From contig NZ_JAHLZE010000003.1 of assembly GCF_020148105.1 (NCBI RefSeq), positions 1-59,406 of the forward strand: a stretch of 59,406 bases of DNA, written 5' to 3'. The notes under the pieces were generated by a model. It searched no databases. It was not told where the DNA came from and saw only the letters and a list, made by a program, of their open reading frames with translations. A program made the position numbers and the translations under genes. Below, piece after piece: positions 19,483 to 29,651 of this stretch. Numbering within the stretch: the first letter of the stretch is position 1; every line of letters starts with the position of its first letter. The DNA comes from Methanobrevibacter sp. TMH8 (GTDB lineage: Archaea > Methanobacteriota > Methanobacteria > Methanobacteriales > Methanobacteriaceae).

Positions 19483-20655
19483 TTAAATTTCAGATAATAA
19501 TCCATCTAAAGCTACAATCATCTTATCAACATGATTTTTTGTTATTATAAGAGGTGGAGCAAATCTTAAAACATTACCTGCTGTTGAATTTATCAAAAAG
19601 CCTTTTTCTCTCATTTTATTTGTAAATTCAGCTGATTCTCGATCAAGTTCAATAGCTAAAAACAGCCCATATCCACGAACATCAGTAATACAATCATATT
19701 TTTCCCCTAATTGAATTAGTTTGTCTTTAAGATATTTTCCAACAGTTTTTGAATTTTCTAATAAGTTTTCATCTTTAATCGCATCAATAACTGTCATAGC
19801 TACTGCACAACCAAGAGGATTTCCACCAAATGTAGAACCATGATCCCCATAATCAAAGGCAGTTGCAACATCTCCCCTAGCTAAAAGTCCACCAATAGGA
19901 TATCCATTACCAAGAGCTTTAGCTATTGTCATGACATCTGGTTTTATTCCATATAATTCATAAGCAAACATCTCACCAGTTCGACCAAATCCTGTTTGTA
20001 CTTCATCAAGAATAAAAAGAACATTTTTCTCACGACAAATAGCTTCAACTTCTTTTAAATAATTTTCTGGAGGAACTACAACTCCACCTTCACCTTGAAT
20101 AGCTTCTACAAGTACAGCAGCAGTATCATCACTAATAGCATTAGCTATTGCTTCACTATCTCCAAAAGGAACATGTTTGAATCCAGAAGGTAGTGGTTTA
20201 AAAGGTTCTTTATATTTATCCTGACCAGTAGCTGTAACAGTGACTAAAGTTCTTCCATGAAAAGAATTATTTGTAGCTATTATTTCTCCTTTACCAGTGT
20301 ATTTTCTAGCTAATTTTATAGCCCCTTCATTAGCTTCAGCACCACTATTTGCATAAAATACTCTTTCAAATATGGTGATTTCAACTAATTTTTCTGCTAG
20401 TTTCACTTGTTCTTCTGTGTAGTAAACATTAGAAACATGAATGAGTTTTTCTGCTTGTTTTTTAATAGTTTCAATAATTTTTGGATGAGATTGTCCAAGT
20501 GCGTTTACAGCTATCCCTGCAAAGAAGTCTATATATTCATTTCCATCAGCATCCCAAAGTAAAGCTCCCTCACCATGAGTTAAAGCTATTGGTTGACGCC
20601 CATAAGTTTGCATGATATATTTTGAATCTAAATCTATGATATCCTTATTATTCAT
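19483..20655 (-). CDS. argD: Acetylornithine aminotransferase
   Basis: A 390-residue class III PLP aminotransferase of arginine synthesis, converting N-acetylglutamate semialdehyde to N-acetylornithine. The PLP lysine is Lys246 in MTIAKALGNGYPIGG. LDEVQTGFGRTG (216-227) and the Gly-rich NSGAEANEGAIKLAR (103-117) are standard. GAGGA precedes the ATG. It stands alone here, without other arg genes. Some homologues also act on succinyl-diaminopimelate intermediates, so a lysine role cannot be excluded. Confidence 0.93.
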   Translation of the reverse strand: MNNKDIIDLDSKYIMQTYGRQPIALTHGEGALLWDADGNEYIDFFAGIAVNALGQSHPKIIETIKKQAEKLIHVSNVYYTEEQVKLAEKLVEITIFERVFYANSGAEANEGAIKLARKYTGKGEIIATNNSFHGRTLVTVTATGQDKYKEPFKPLPSGFKHVPFGDSEAIANAISDDTAAVLVEAIQGEGGVVVPPENYLKEVEAICREKNVLFILDEVQTGFGRTGEMFAYELYGIKPDVMTIAKALGNGYPIGGLLARGDVATAFDYGDHGSTFGGNPLGCAVAMTVIDAIKDENLLENSKTVGKYLKDKLIQLGEKYDCITDVRGYGLFLAIELDRESAEFTNKMREKGFLINSTAGNVLRFAPPLIITKNHVDKMIVALDGLLSEI

Positions 20656-20879
20656 TCTTATTCCTCAATATTAATATTATATTATTTTATTTTTATTTGT
20701 TTATATAATTAACATTATAATAATTATAATAATATAAAATACAAAAATAAATATACAATAACAAACATAATTTTTTGTGATATGTTTTTTATGATATATT
20801 TTTAATTATATATATTTTAATAGATTAAAATAATTACTTTAATTACTTTAATGAAAAATTAAATAATATTAGTGATACC

Positions 20880-21302
20880 ATGAAAAAAGCGATTATTGAA
20901 ACTGAAAAAGGTAATATAGAATTAGAATTATTTGAAAAAGATGCTCCTAACACTGTAGCTAACTTTGAAAAATTAGCCAAAGATGGATTTTACGATGGTT
21001 TAACTTTCCACAGAGTTATTGATGATTTTGTCATCCAAGGAGGATGTCCAAAAGGAAATGGAACTGGCGGACCTGGTTACACAATCAAATGTGAAATAAA
21101 CGACAACAAACATGGAACTGGAGCTTTATCTATGGCACATGCAGGTAAGGACACTGGTGGAAGTCAATTTTTCATAACTCACTCCCCTCAACCTCATCTT
21201 GATGGAGTTCACACAGTATTTGGAAAAGTCATCTCTGGAATGAATGTTGTAAACTCTGTCAAAGCTGGAGATAAGATGTTAAAAGTAACTGTTACAGGTT
21301 AA
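20880..21302 (+). CDS. Cyclophilin-type peptidyl-prolyl isomerase
   Basis: A 140-residue single-domain cyclophilin without signal peptide, so cytoplasmic. Active-site motifs [24 protein letters not shown] (split around residues 43-66) and [23 protein letters not shown] (91-113) are intact, with the catalytic Arg in FHRV. GTGAT precedes ATG. It assists protein folding at proline bonds. Confidence 0.96.
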   Translation: MKKAIIETEKGNIELELFEKDAPNTVANFEKLAKDGFYDGLTFHRVIDDFVIQGGCPKGNGTGGPGYTIKCEINDNKHGTGALSMAHAGKDTGGSQFFITHSPQPHLDGVHTVFGKVISGMNVVNSVKAGDKMLKVTVTG

Positions 21303-21303
21303 T

Positions 21304-21345
21304 TTTAATAACTTTCCTTTTTTACATTTTTATTTTATTAAAATT
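21304..21345 (+). terminator. T-rich tract after the cyclophilin gene
   Basis: Several oligo-T blocks (TTTCCTTTTTT, TTTTTATTTT) follow the stop codon at 21302 on the plus strand, consistent with archaeal oligo-T termination. Confidence 0.4.
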
Positions 21346-21487
21346 TTTTAAAATTTATTTTATTATTTTTCCCATTATTATTTTGTTAAGTTAAATTCTT
21401 ATTCTACCGAATATCAATTATAGATTAGGCAAATAAATTAAAAATAATATACTATTAACAAAATAAATAAACAAAATTAAATAAAAA

Positions 21488-22024
21488 TTAAATAGCAAAT
21501 AAATATCCCATAATACTTAATGAACAAATTACAGCTACAGCAAAAATACCAATTATATCTAACCATTTTTTCTGTTTTTTATATGAAAGCCATAAAATAG
21601 AAATAAATAGCAGAATATATAAAAATGCTTCAGGGTATCCAAGTATCTGATACATAAATGGAATATTTGTGAAAATATAACCATCAAAAGAACCCACAGT
21701 TGGACCTATAGTAAAAAATAGAGATAAACCAAGAATTAATATACCTAATTTAATAAATCCATTTTTTTCTTTAGTAAATGTTTCCCTCAAAGGAATTAAT
21801 ATTAAAGATAAAAATAAACCTCTAAAAATTTGTAAAGACGGGCCAAGAGCCACAATTGCAGAATCAACAGGACGCATAAATGATAAAGGTTCAGATAAAA
21901 AGTGTTCTTGATACCCAAGTACTAAAACAGCGAATATTCCTGCAACAAAATATGCAATAACATGAGAATAACTTATTCTCAATACAAACAAGCCTATATC
22001 CCCCATGTGTCTTTTGTTTTTCAA
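21488..22024 (-). CDS. Hypothetical five-helix membrane protein
   Basis: I do not recognise a family. The 178 residues contain about five hydrophobic helices (roughly 20-38, 62-80, 90-108, 128-145 and 155-176) and a conserved-looking LRETFTKEKNGFIKLG loop after the second. The start is TTG at 22024, with GGATGTGA upstream; an ATG six codons later lacks an SD. It shares the minus strand with the HemK2-like gene 68 bases upstream, so it may be the last gene of that operon. Confidence 0.65.
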   Translation of the reverse strand: MKNKRHMGDIGLFVLRISYSHVIAYFVAGIFAVLVLGYQEHFLSEPLSFMRPVDSAIVALGPSLQIFRGLFLSLILIPLRETFTKEKNGFIKLGILILGLSLFFTIGPTVGSFDGYIFTNIPFMYQILGYPEAFLYILLFISILWLSYKKQKKWLDIIGIFAVAVICSLSIMGYLFAI

Positions 22025-22091
22025 ATTTTCACATCCTTTATATCTATATATCTAAAAACACATTTATAGTTTGCTTTTCTATATAAAAAAA

Positions 22092-22700
22092 CTAATATAA
22101 AAATCCTGTAATTAAAACTATTTCTTCAAAGAAAAACTTTTCACTAGCTGTTATCTCAGTTATAAAACCTAATTCTTCTAATCTTAAAAGTGTTTCTTCA
22201 ACATTTGAAAGTGAAGACTGGATTAGCTGAACTCTTCCACCTTCATTTAAATAATCTTTTACTTCATTTAAAAATCTATCAATGACTTTCCTTCCATCTA
22301 ATCCACCATCAAATGCATAATTTAGATTATCTTCTAAAATTTCACAATCATCAGTCGGAAGATAGGGAGTGTTAAAGAGAATTACATCAAATTTTTGATC
22401 CTTTCCTTCAAATTCGGCCCTTACTGGTTCGAACAAATCTCCGAAAAGTAACTTTATATTATTAATATCATTGCTACTAAAGTTTTTTTCAGCTAATTGA
22501 ACTGCATTAAAATTAATGTCAGTAGCTACCACTTCATCAGCTAATTTTGAAGCATACATAGCTATTATACCAGATCCAGTTCCTATTTCAAGAACTCTAT
22601 CCCCAGAATTAATATCAAGATTTTCAGCTAATAGAAAGCTATCATCAGAAGGTTCATAAACCATTTCTTCTGTTTCAAATTCAAATTCACCAATTTTCAT
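22092..22700 (-). CDS. HemK2/Mtq2-like SAM-dependent methyltransferase
   Basis: A 202-residue class I methyltransferase related to eukaryotic HemK2/Mtq2, which methylates the glutamine of release factor GGQ motifs. It has an N-terminal VYEPSDDSFLLAENL segment, SAM-binding LEIGTGSGIIAMYAS and an Asp-rich VVATDINFNAV. The catalytic tetrapeptide reads Asn-Thr-Pro-Tyr (FNTPYLP) where the family norm is Asn-Pro-Pro-Tyr. I use the ATG at 22700, preceded by AGGT, not the TTG six codons upstream. It follows KsgA, the conserved archaeal order. Confidence 0.87.
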   Translation of the reverse strand: MKIGEFEFETEEMVYEPSDDSFLLAENLDINSGDRVLEIGTGSGIIAMYASKLADEVVATDINFNAVQLAEKNFSSNDINNIKLLFGDLFEPVRAEFEGKDQKFDVILFNTPYLPTDDCEILEDNLNYAFDGGLDGRKVIDRFLNEVKDYLNEGGRVQLIQSSLSNVEETLLRLEELGFITEITASEKFFFEEIVLITGFLY

Positions 22701-22767
22701 AAGTATACCTATTTGCAACTTAATATCAAATTATTAAATCAAATTATTTATTATCAAATTTATATAT

Positions 22768-23661
22768 TTATTTTATTATAGGTTTTAATAATATAGCTAA
22801 TTCTAATATTTCTTCAGGACTAGTATTTATAACTCTATTTGTTAAAAAAGGCTCCAAGGAAAAATTTGAATCAATAAGATTTCTTAATTCTTTTTTATCT
22901 TTATATCCTAATATATGTCTTGAATCTATTAAAGCATTTCTAACTTTTTTATTTTTATGCTGAAAAATAGCTTTGCAAGTTTTTGAATAAGATTCCGCAT
23001 TATCTTCAATTAAAAGGTTCTTATCAATGTTTTTAGGAGTTAATTTAATAACAGAAGAATCAACTTTTGGTCTAGGGATAAATGATTCAGGTGAAACATT
23101 ATCTAAAAATTCTATATCTCCTTTAAAGTATAACATAGCTGAAAGCCTGGAATAATTTTTATCCCCAGTTTTAGCTATCATACGCTCTGCAAATTCTTTT
23201 TGATACATTAAAATAGCTAAATCAAAATCAAATTCTAGAAATTTAAATGTTATTGGAGAAGATATTTGATAGGGAAGATTTGAAACTATTTTATTACATT
23301 TTACAAAGTTAGATATATCTGTTTTTACAGCATCTTCATTTATTAGCTCTATATTCTCTATAGATTCATCTTCAATTCTTTGCTTTAAAATATCATATAT
23401 TTTCTTATCTTGTTCAATAGCTACTACTTTTTTAGTTTTTTTAGCTAATTCTGTTGTTAATGTCCCTATTCCAGGACCAATCTCTAAAACTATATCATTT
23501 TTTGATAATTTTGCGAACTCAATGATTTTCTTTCGTTTAAAATCATCAATGAGGTAATTTTGTCCAAGATTTCTATTCAAACGAATACCATATTTTTGAA
23601 GTATTTTCTTCGTTTGTTTAGCTAATGACTCATGATGAGAGTTATTATAATCTGATTTCAA
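22768..23661 (-). CDS. ksgA: 16S rRNA dimethyladenosine transferase KsgA/Dim1
   Basis: A 297-residue enzyme that dimethylates the two adjacent adenosines in the 3' helix of 16S rRNA. Visible are LNRNLGQNYLID (28-39), SAM motif LEIGPGIGTLTTELA, acidic VVAIEQD, and catalytic NLPYQISSPITFKFLE. The start is TTG at 23661 with AGTGAT three bases upstream. It is part of the L21e-RpoF-DUF655-KsgA-HemK2 block. Confidence 0.95.
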   Translation of the reverse strand: MKSDYNNSHHESLAKQTKKILQKYGIRLNRNLGQNYLIDDFKRKKIIEFAKLSKNDIVLEIGPGIGTLTTELAKKTKKVVAIEQDKKIYDILKQRIEDESIENIELINEDAVKTDISNFVKCNKIVSNLPYQISSPITFKFLEFDFDLAILMYQKEFAERMIAKTGDKNYSRLSAMLYFKGDIEFLDNVSPESFIPRPKVDSSVIKLTPKNIDKNLLIEDNAESYSKTCKAIFQHKNKKVRNALIDSRHILGYKDKKELRNLIDSNFSLEPFLTNRVINTSPEEILELAILLKPIIK

Positions 23662-23965
23662 AATATCACTTCATTGAAAGAAAATTAACATTTAAATTTT
23701 AAATTATTAAAAAACAAATAATTGTGAAATATAAAAATTATATAATATTTAATTTTGAATATTGAAATATATATTATTTAATTAGAAATATGAAAATATA
23801 AAATTTTAATTATGAAATATGGAATTATAATAAAATTTGAGATATAAAAATATATTAAAAATATATTAAAAGTATATTAAAACTATAATATAAAAATATA
23901 AAAAAATACATGAAAAAAAGAATATAAATAAATATATTAATATATAAATATTAATAAAAGGTTAT
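23662..23965. other. AT-rich spacer
   Basis: No gene found. It is built of repeated AATATAAAA/ATATTAAAA words. The ksgA promoter or an internal leader may be here. Confidence 0.4.
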
Positions 23966-24667
23966 TTAGTCTCTTCTTCTTGAATTTGGTTTTCCTTTAC
24001 GTCTATCTCCTCTAGACCTATCTCCCCTAGGTTTTTCACCCCTAGACCTATCTCCTCTAGGTCTGTCTCCTCTAGGCCTATCTCCTCTTGATCCAGGCCT
24101 TCTTGGAGCTTGAGTAAATACACGATATTTGTTTTTACCTCTTTTTGGTTGAGTTGTATCTAATTCCATTTTAACTTTTTTAGCTATACTAGCTACAGGA
24201 TCTGTAAGTAATGGAACTCTTTTTTGTAAATCATCAAAACTTTCAAATGGTTTTTCTTCCCTTGCTTCAATTATGTCCCACATATGTTTTTTACCAATAC
24301 CTGGCAATAGCTCTAATTTGTGTAAACGTGTGCTTAAGGATCCAGCTTCATTAATCCATTTGATATATTTCTCTTCATGAGCCATTATTATTTCACCGAT
24401 TACATAATCGATTTCAATTCGACTAGTTGCAGTTAAGTTTTCAAAATCAAGCTTACCTTTTACTCGACTTATTTTATCCCTTTTTCCAGCTCCAATATAA
24501 ACATTCTCATGAATTTCTAAATCAGTGTGGTCTTTTGGAATAAGTTCAAGTAAAGTGAAATTTTCCGTTCCAATAGCCTGAGCAACAGGTTTCTTTTTAA
24601 AGGTAGACATGTTTTCCTTTACATAACCTAAAGGTAAATAGTCTAATATTACTGCATTATCTTCCAT
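23966..24667 (-). CDS. DUF655 RNA/DNA-binding protein with Arg-Gly-Asp repeat tail
   Basis: A 233-residue archaeal DUF655 protein of unknown role. The N-terminal OB-like part (VILDYLPLGYV, IPKDHTDLEIHENVYIGAG) is followed by a helix-hairpin-helix LLPGIGKKHMWDIIEAR (137-153) that should bind nucleic acid. The last 40 residues are a basic tail of repeated RGDRP/RGDRS units. Its fixed place beside RpoF, L21e and KsgA suggests a role in ribosome assembly or transcription; that is inference. TGTGAT precedes the ATG. Confidence 0.88.
   Translation of the reverse strand: MEDNAVILDYLPLGYVKENMSTFKKKPVAQAIGTENFTLLELIPKDHTDLEIHENVYIGAGKRDKISRVKGKLDFENLTATSRIEIDYVIGEIIMAHEEKYIKWINEAGSLSTRLHKLELLPGIGKKHMWDIIEAREEKPFESFDDLQKRVPLLTDPVASIAKKVKMELDTTQPKRGKNKYRVFTQAPRRPGSRGDRPRGDRPRGDRSRGEKPRGDRSRGDRRKGKPNSRRRD
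23976..24094 (-). repeat. Tandem RGDRPRGDR-encoding repeat
   Basis: On the plus strand the word CTATCTCC(T/C)CTAGG recurs, giving about five to six tandem 15-18 base units that encode Arg-Gly-Asp-Arg-Pro/Ser. It forms the C-terminal tail of the DUF655 protein. Confidence 0.75.
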
Positions 24668-25311
24668 TTAATCACAACATCAGTACAACTTTTCAAACTT
24701 AATAGTTTTAACTAACTACTGACAATTTCAAATTATTTTTATTAATTATTTTATCTTCAAATATTATGTTATCTCTAAATTATACTTATCCTCATATTGG
24801 TTCTATTACATTTAATACTTTTCTATAAAAATGAAATATTTTTGAATAGTAAAAATTAATTTATTAAAAAATGTCATTATTAGCTAACTAATGAATATCT
24901 GATAATAATATTTAAAAAAAATAATATTTTATTATATGAATTAATTATATAATATGAATTAATTAATAATAATATTAGAATATAATGATATTAGAATAAA
25001 TGATATTAAATATCAATATATTAAAATGAGATTAGATTATAATAGATGAATCAAAATTGGATATAGGTTATAATAAATTATAATAAAATATTATTATAAT
25101 AAGATTATACCAGAATTTAAAAACAGAGCATCTAAATAATCATCTTAATCAAAATTAAATTCTTAAAAACAAGTTATTTAACAATAAAAATAATAAAAAT
25201 AATGAAATCTAATAAACTAACTTATAAATCAATAATATGTGCAAAAATCAATGCTGATTAATAACTAATGATTAATAAATTGTATTAGATAAATAAAAAA
25301 ATTTACAAAAT
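24668..25311. other. Long AT-rich spacer between RpoF and DUF655
   Basis: No gene or stable RNA seen in 644 bases. In many archaea these genes are nearly adjacent, so the gap is unusually long. Composition is mixed AATAAT/ATTATAAT low complexity. Confidence 0.5.
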
Positions 25312-25653
25312 TTATTCTTCTTCACGCCTATATTCATTAACAATTTTAAGAATATCTTCTAATTCTTCTTTTTTTATAGGCACTCTCTCTTTAGCAAACA
25401 TTAATCTTAAATCAGATAAGTCTTTTGGCATGATATCTGCAATACGTACAGCATGCTTTTTTTTGACTATATCACTTAATTTTTCTATTAATTCTTCAGC
25501 ATCTTCTAAAGAGATTTTGTTAAATTTTGTAACATGATCTAAAGTTAAATTTTGTTCATAACTTAATTCATAGGTTTCTGAAAAATTCTCAAGAATTTGT
25601 TTTACTTTAGCTGTAGGAATTGGCTCATTTTCCAATGCTTTCTTCCCTATCAT
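25312..25653 (-). CDS. rpoF: DNA-directed RNA polymerase subunit F (Rpo4)
   Basis: A 113-residue Rpb4 homologue that forms the RNA polymerase stalk with RpoE. The C-terminal HRDC-like helices contain YELSYEQNLTLDHVTKFNKI and DIMPKDLSDLRLMFAKERV, the archaeal signature. GAGTGAT lies three bases before the ATG. The upstream L21e gene ends four bases away, so the two are translated from one mRNA. Confidence 0.95.
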   Translation of the reverse strand: MIGKKALENEPIPTAKVKQILENFSETYELSYEQNLTLDHVTKFNKISLEDAEELIEKLSDIVKKKHAVRIADIMPKDLSDLRLMFAKERVPIKKEELEDILKIVNEYRREEE

Positions 25654-25657
25654 GGGA

Positions 25658-25948
25658 TCACTCTTGTGGTTTCAAGTGTTCAGGTCTAACAATTAATTCT
25701 TTAGATTTATTTCCATCATTTAATGCTAAAATATAAGCATTACCTTTATATCCAATTACTTTAGCAGTCTTACCATGGAATCTTGTGTGTGGTTGACCTC
25801 TGTGAATACTAGGGTCTATAATGATATGTACTAAATCATCATTATTGAATTTTTGAATTTTTCTAGTTATTGGATTAGATCTTCCAGGTCTTGAAACCTT
25901 AGTCATTTTATTTCTTGATCTACTTCTAGATCCTCTTGATCTTTGCAT
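25658..25948 (-). CDS. rpl21e: 50S ribosomal protein L21e
   Basis: A 96-residue large-subunit protein. The basic start [15 protein letters not shown] and the SH3-like core [20 protein letters not shown] (split about residues 40-59) with GYKGNAYIL identify L21e. AGAGGT precedes ATG. It is first gene of the L21e-RpoF unit. Confidence 0.97.
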   Translation of the reverse strand: MQRSRGSRSRSRNKMTKVSRPGRSNPITRKIQKFNNDDLVHIIIDPSIHRGQPHTRFHGKTAKVIGYKGNAYILALNDGNKSKELIVRPEHLKPQE

Positions 25949-26304
25949 TTTAATAACCTCTTATAATTATAATTTATTAAGTATTAATGTAACTATGGTC
26001 ATGATTGAAAATAAGACAATAGCTAATAAAAAATTACATAAAATATCATTGGATATTATTTCAAAGTATTTTTAAATGAATTTTTATAATATTAAAATTA
26101 TTTTATTAAAATAATATTATATTAAAATAAAAATTATGAAAATTTATCCTATCTTTGATAATATTAATATATTCTTGTTAAAGGTATTAATATATTTTTG
26201 CTTTTTAGATTTTCAAAAATTTAAAAAAATGAAAAAGGTAAAAAATAAAAAAATAAAAATATAGTGATATTAACAAAAATAATAATTTTATAGAATTACT
26301 ATAT
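25949..26304. other. AT-rich spacer upstream of L21e
   Basis: No gene found. It holds the L21e-RpoF promoter on the minus strand, and the A-rich part at 26222-26280 reads as T-tracts for that strand. No other structure seen. Confidence 0.4.
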
Positions 26305-27177
26305 TTAAATCATCTTACCAGTGAATACTAATTCAGCTTCGCCTTTCATAAATGCTCCAAGCTCATCATCTTTCTTGTAAACTTCAATTTCCAAGTCTCC
26401 TCCAGGAAGATGAACTAGAACATTATTATCTAAAATTCCAAGCTTAAAACCACTTAAAACACAGGAAGTAGCTCCAGTACCACAAGCGTAAGTAAATCCA
26501 GCTCCACGTTCCCAAGTAATCATTTTAATTTCATTTTTTGATATAATTTCTACAAAATGAACATTGATTCTTTGAGGAAAAGATTCATGGTTTTCAATAG
26601 CTGGACCATAATTATTTAAGTCTATTTTTTCGGCATTTTCTGTAAATATAACTGCATGAGGGTTTCCTACACTAATTGTTGTCATGGATATTTCTTCACC
26701 ATCAACGACTAATGTTTCATCTAAAAATTCTTCTGTTTCAGCTATCATTGGAATTTCAGCTGTTTTAAATGTTGATATTCCCATATCAACTTTGAAAAGA
26801 CTTGAAATATTTTTGTTTTCCTTATCTGGTGTAATCTCAACTATCTTCAACCCACCTAAAGTTTCAACATTGAGTTTATCTTTTTTAATGATGTCATTAT
26901 CATAAACATATTTAGAAAAACACCTAATACCATTTCCACACATTTCAGCTTCACTACCATCGGCATTAAATATTCTAAACTTTATATCACCATTATCAGT
27001 AGCTGGACAAACAAAAATAACACCATCAGCTCCAACAGAAAATCCACGTTTACAAATTTCAATGGAAAAGGTATTTTTTTCGTTTTCTGGAATAATTTCG
27101 TGATCAAATTCATTTATTACAACATAATCATTTCCAAGACCATGCATTTTAGAAAACTTTAATCCTGATAAATTCAT
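26305..27177 (-). CDS. dapF: Diaminopimelate epimerase
   Basis: A 290-residue PLP-independent epimerase converting LL- to meso-diaminopimelate for lysine. Both active-site cysteines are present: Cys80 in EMCGNGIRC and Cys232 in [10 protein letters not shown]. The N-terminal [13 protein letters not shown] is characteristic. AAGGAG precedes the ATG. It lies 58 bases downstream of lysA, forming a lysA-dapF operon for the last two steps of lysine synthesis. Confidence 0.97.
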   Translation of the reverse strand: MNLSGLKFSKMHGLGNDYVVINEFDHEIIPENEKNTFSIEICKRGFSVGADGVIFVCPATDNGDIKFRIFNADGSEAEMCGNGIRCFSKYVYDNDIIKKDKLNVETLGGLKIVEITPDKENKNISSLFKVDMGISTFKTAEIPMIAETEEFLDETLVVDGEEISMTTISVGNPHAVIFTENAEKIDLNNYGPAIENHESFPQRINVHFVEIISKNEIKMITWERGAGFTYACGTGATSCVLSGFKLGILDNNVLVHLPGGDLEIEVYKKDDELGAFMKGEAELVFTGKMI

Positions 27178-27235
27178 TTTTAATGTCTCCTTAAAATAAT
27201 ATAAATTAAGAAATATTGAAAAATAAAAAGGAAAT

Positions 27236-28555
27236 TTATTTTTCTAATCTTTTTGGAACAATCTGATTGTTATAAAGATCTTCATAAGTTTCCCTTTCTC
27301 TAATAATTTCAGATTTTCCATCACTAACTAAAACTTCAGCAGGTCTAGGTCTAGAATTATATTGAGATGCCATTGAGAATGAATAAGCTCCTGCATTCAT
27401 AATAGCTAGAAGATCTCCTTCTTCAACTTTTGGAAGGATTCTATCTCTTGCAAATAAATCTCCAGATTCGCAAACATTTCCTGCAACATCAATTTTTTCT
27501 ACACCCGGAGTATTTTCATTTATTTCTTTAGCATCTTTAGCTTTGTTAGCTACCACAATATGATGGTATGAACCATACATAGCTGGACGAAGAAGAGTGT
27601 TAAATCCAGAGTCCACACCTATGAATTTACGATAGCTTTCTTTAATAGTGTTAACTCTTGATAAAAGAATAGCAGCATCACCAACAAGATATCTTCCAGG
27701 TTCAATATACATATAAGGCTTTTTAGCTCCATCCATTCCATATTCAGATAATTTTGATTTAAATATTCCAGTGATCTCTTCTGCAAAAGGATCTATGTCA
27801 AGTAAGTTTTCTTCCGGCTCATATGGTATTCCAAGACCTCCACCAAGATCTAAGAATTCAAAGTCAATATCTGCTCCTTGAGCTACTTTTCCAGCTATAT
27901 CCATTAAAACAGTAGTAGCTAGTTTAAATGGTTCAGGATCCAATATTCCAGATCCAATATGAGTGTGCATTCCAATAGGGTTGAATCCCATATCTTTTGC
28001 CATTTGATATACTTCAACAGCTTCACTTTCTTTTATACCGAATTTACTCATTTCTCCACCAGTAATACAGTGTTCATGATGTCCTGCACCAACCATAGGG
28101 TTCACTCTGAATGAAATTTTGTATCCTTCTGGATCAACAACTTTTGAAAGTCTTTTTAGCTGAGAAATAGAGTCAAGATTAATTCTAACCCCAGTTCCAT
28201 CTACATATTTCAATTCTTCGTTAGTAACATTGTTACCAGTGAAAAGAATTCTATCTGGAGAAAACCCAGTTTTAAGTGAAGTATATACTTCTCCAGGAGA
28301 TACTGCATCAACACAACTACCTTCTTCTTCAAGTATTCTCATTACAGAAAGATTAGTGTTAGCTTTACATGCATAAAGTATTTTGAAATCAGAATAATAT
28401 TTAGTAAAAGCATTGTAAACTCTTTTGTAGTTATCTCTTATCCTGTCTTCATCAATAACATATAAAGGAGTTCCATACTCCTCTGCAAGTTCAACAGTAT
28501 CTGCCCCACCAATGTCCATGTGCCCTTTTTGATTCACTTTAAGATTTAAATCCAT
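27236..28555 (-). CDS. lysA: Diaminopimelate decarboxylase
   Basis: A 439-residue fold III PLP enzyme making lysine from meso-diaminopimelate. The PLP lysine is Lys64 in YACKANTN. The glycine loop [25 protein letters not shown] and the Cys-bearing [13 protein letters not shown] (substrate-binding, from the other subunit) are all present. A strong AGGAGG precedes the ATG. It is cotranscribed with dapF. Confidence 0.97.
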   Translation of the reverse strand: MDLNLKVNQKGHMDIGGADTVELAEEYGTPLYVIDEDRIRDNYKRVYNAFTKYYSDFKILYACKANTNLSVMRILEEEGSCVDAVSPGEVYTSLKTGFSPDRILFTGNNVTNEELKYVDGTGVRINLDSISQLKRLSKVVDPEGYKISFRVNPMVGAGHHEHCITGGEMSKFGIKESEAVEVYQMAKDMGFNPIGMHTHIGSGILDPEPFKLATTVLMDIAGKVAQGADIDFEFLDLGGGLGIPYEPEENLLDIDPFAEEITGIFKSKLSEYGMDGAKKPYMYIEPGRYLVGDAAILLSRVNTIKESYRKFIGVDSGFNTLLRPAMYGSYHHIVVANKAKDAKEINENTPGVEKIDVAGNVCESGDLFARDRILPKVEEGDLLAIMNAGAYSFSMASQYNSRPRPAEVLVSDGKSEIIRERETYEDLYNNQIVPKRLEK

Positions 28556-29022
28556 TTAAGTCCTCCTGATAAAAAAAATATTATTATATTACTATTTATA
28601 AATTAAATTTAATTAAAAATAGTTTATTATAAGTTTTATTTCTATTTTATTTGATTTTATTATTTTTAAAAATTTTTATTAGCTTTTATTAACTTTTATT
28701 AGTTTTTATTATTTTAATTAACTTTTATTTTTCTATATTTTTTTATTTAATATTAATTCCCTTTTAAGTAAATAGCTATCAATAAATAATATCTCTTTTA
28801 TATTATATAAATGTTTTTTAGTAGGAGAATCTTGATTAAAATTGAATAATAAACAATAATTTGTCTTAAAAATATTAAAAAGAAAAGAATATTCTATATT
28901 TATATCTACAACTAAATAAAAAATAGCTAAAAAAACTAAAAAATTATAATAATTTTTATTATATAAAAACGGTTATGTATAATAAAAAATTAGTTATTTA
29001 TAATATATTATAATTCATAGCT
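28556..29022. other. Spacer upstream of lysA with a decamer repeat
   Basis: No gene found. 28671-28710 is four head-to-tail copies of a 10-base unit close to AGCTTTTATT. The lysA promoter should also be here. Confidence 0.45.
28671..28710. repeat. 10-base tandem repeat, four copies
   Basis: AATTTTTATT, AGCTTTTATT, AACTTTTATT, AGTTTTTATT in exact register, upstream of lysA. It may be simple-sequence slippage. Confidence 0.7.
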
Positions 29023-29424
29023 TTATAATTCATAATTTTTTTCAATTAATAGCTTTTTAAACCATCCAGAAACATCTAAATCTTTAATTTCATTCATATA
29101 CGCCCATTTCCAATCAATATGTTCATCACTTATAGCTATTTCTCCAGATATAATTTCAACATGCATTACTAATGCCACAGTCCGTTTATAAGAGAAATTT
29201 TCCTGAACTGCTCCCACTAAATCGCCAATTTTTATATTTAAATTTGTTTCCTCGACAAATTCTCTTATTAATGCATCATCAAAGTCTTCTCCAGGATCAA
29301 CTTTGCCTCCAGGAAGTTCCCATCGATTAGGGTTTGTTTTTGAATTTGGATGTCTTTTTAAAATTAAAATTTTATCATTTTGTTTCAATAATCCTCTCAT
29401 TGTCAATCCATATGGAATATCCAT
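29023..29424 (-). CDS. MutT-like Nudix hydrolase
   Basis: A 133-residue Nudix protein. The box is complete (GGKVDPGEDFDDALIREFVEETNL), preceded by RWELPG, which is the MutT/8-oxo-dGTPase-like arrangement. It probably hydrolyses an oxidised or unusual nucleoside triphosphate; the exact substrate is inference. I take the ATG at 29424 following GAGGATGAT, not the TTG one codon earlier. An OGG1-type glycosylase lies 1.7 kb away. Confidence 0.87.
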   Translation of the reverse strand: MDIPYGLTMRGLLKQNDKILILKRHPNSKTNPNRWELPGGKVDPGEDFDDALIREFVEETNLNIKIGDLVGAVQENFSYKRTVALVMHVEIISGEIAISDEHIDWKWAYMNEIKDLDVSGWFKKLLIEKNYEL

Positions 29425-29651
29425 CAAATCATCCTCAAATTAATATTATTTCACTACTAATAAATTATAAATTATCTTTAATATATTTATTCTATATAAT
29501 CTATATAATTTTATTATTAAATTATTATATTAAATTATTATTAAAAAAATTTTAAAATTGCATAAATAAAATATAAAACATAATTAAAGTAAACTAAAAA
29601 TACCACTAAATATAATAAAGATATTCATTAGCTTATAACATGGTATAAATC

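Noticed and set aside
23976-24094. Regular CTCCTCTAGG repeats as a CRISPR array
   Set aside because: In-frame protein repeats of the DUF655 tail; unit too short and no spacers.
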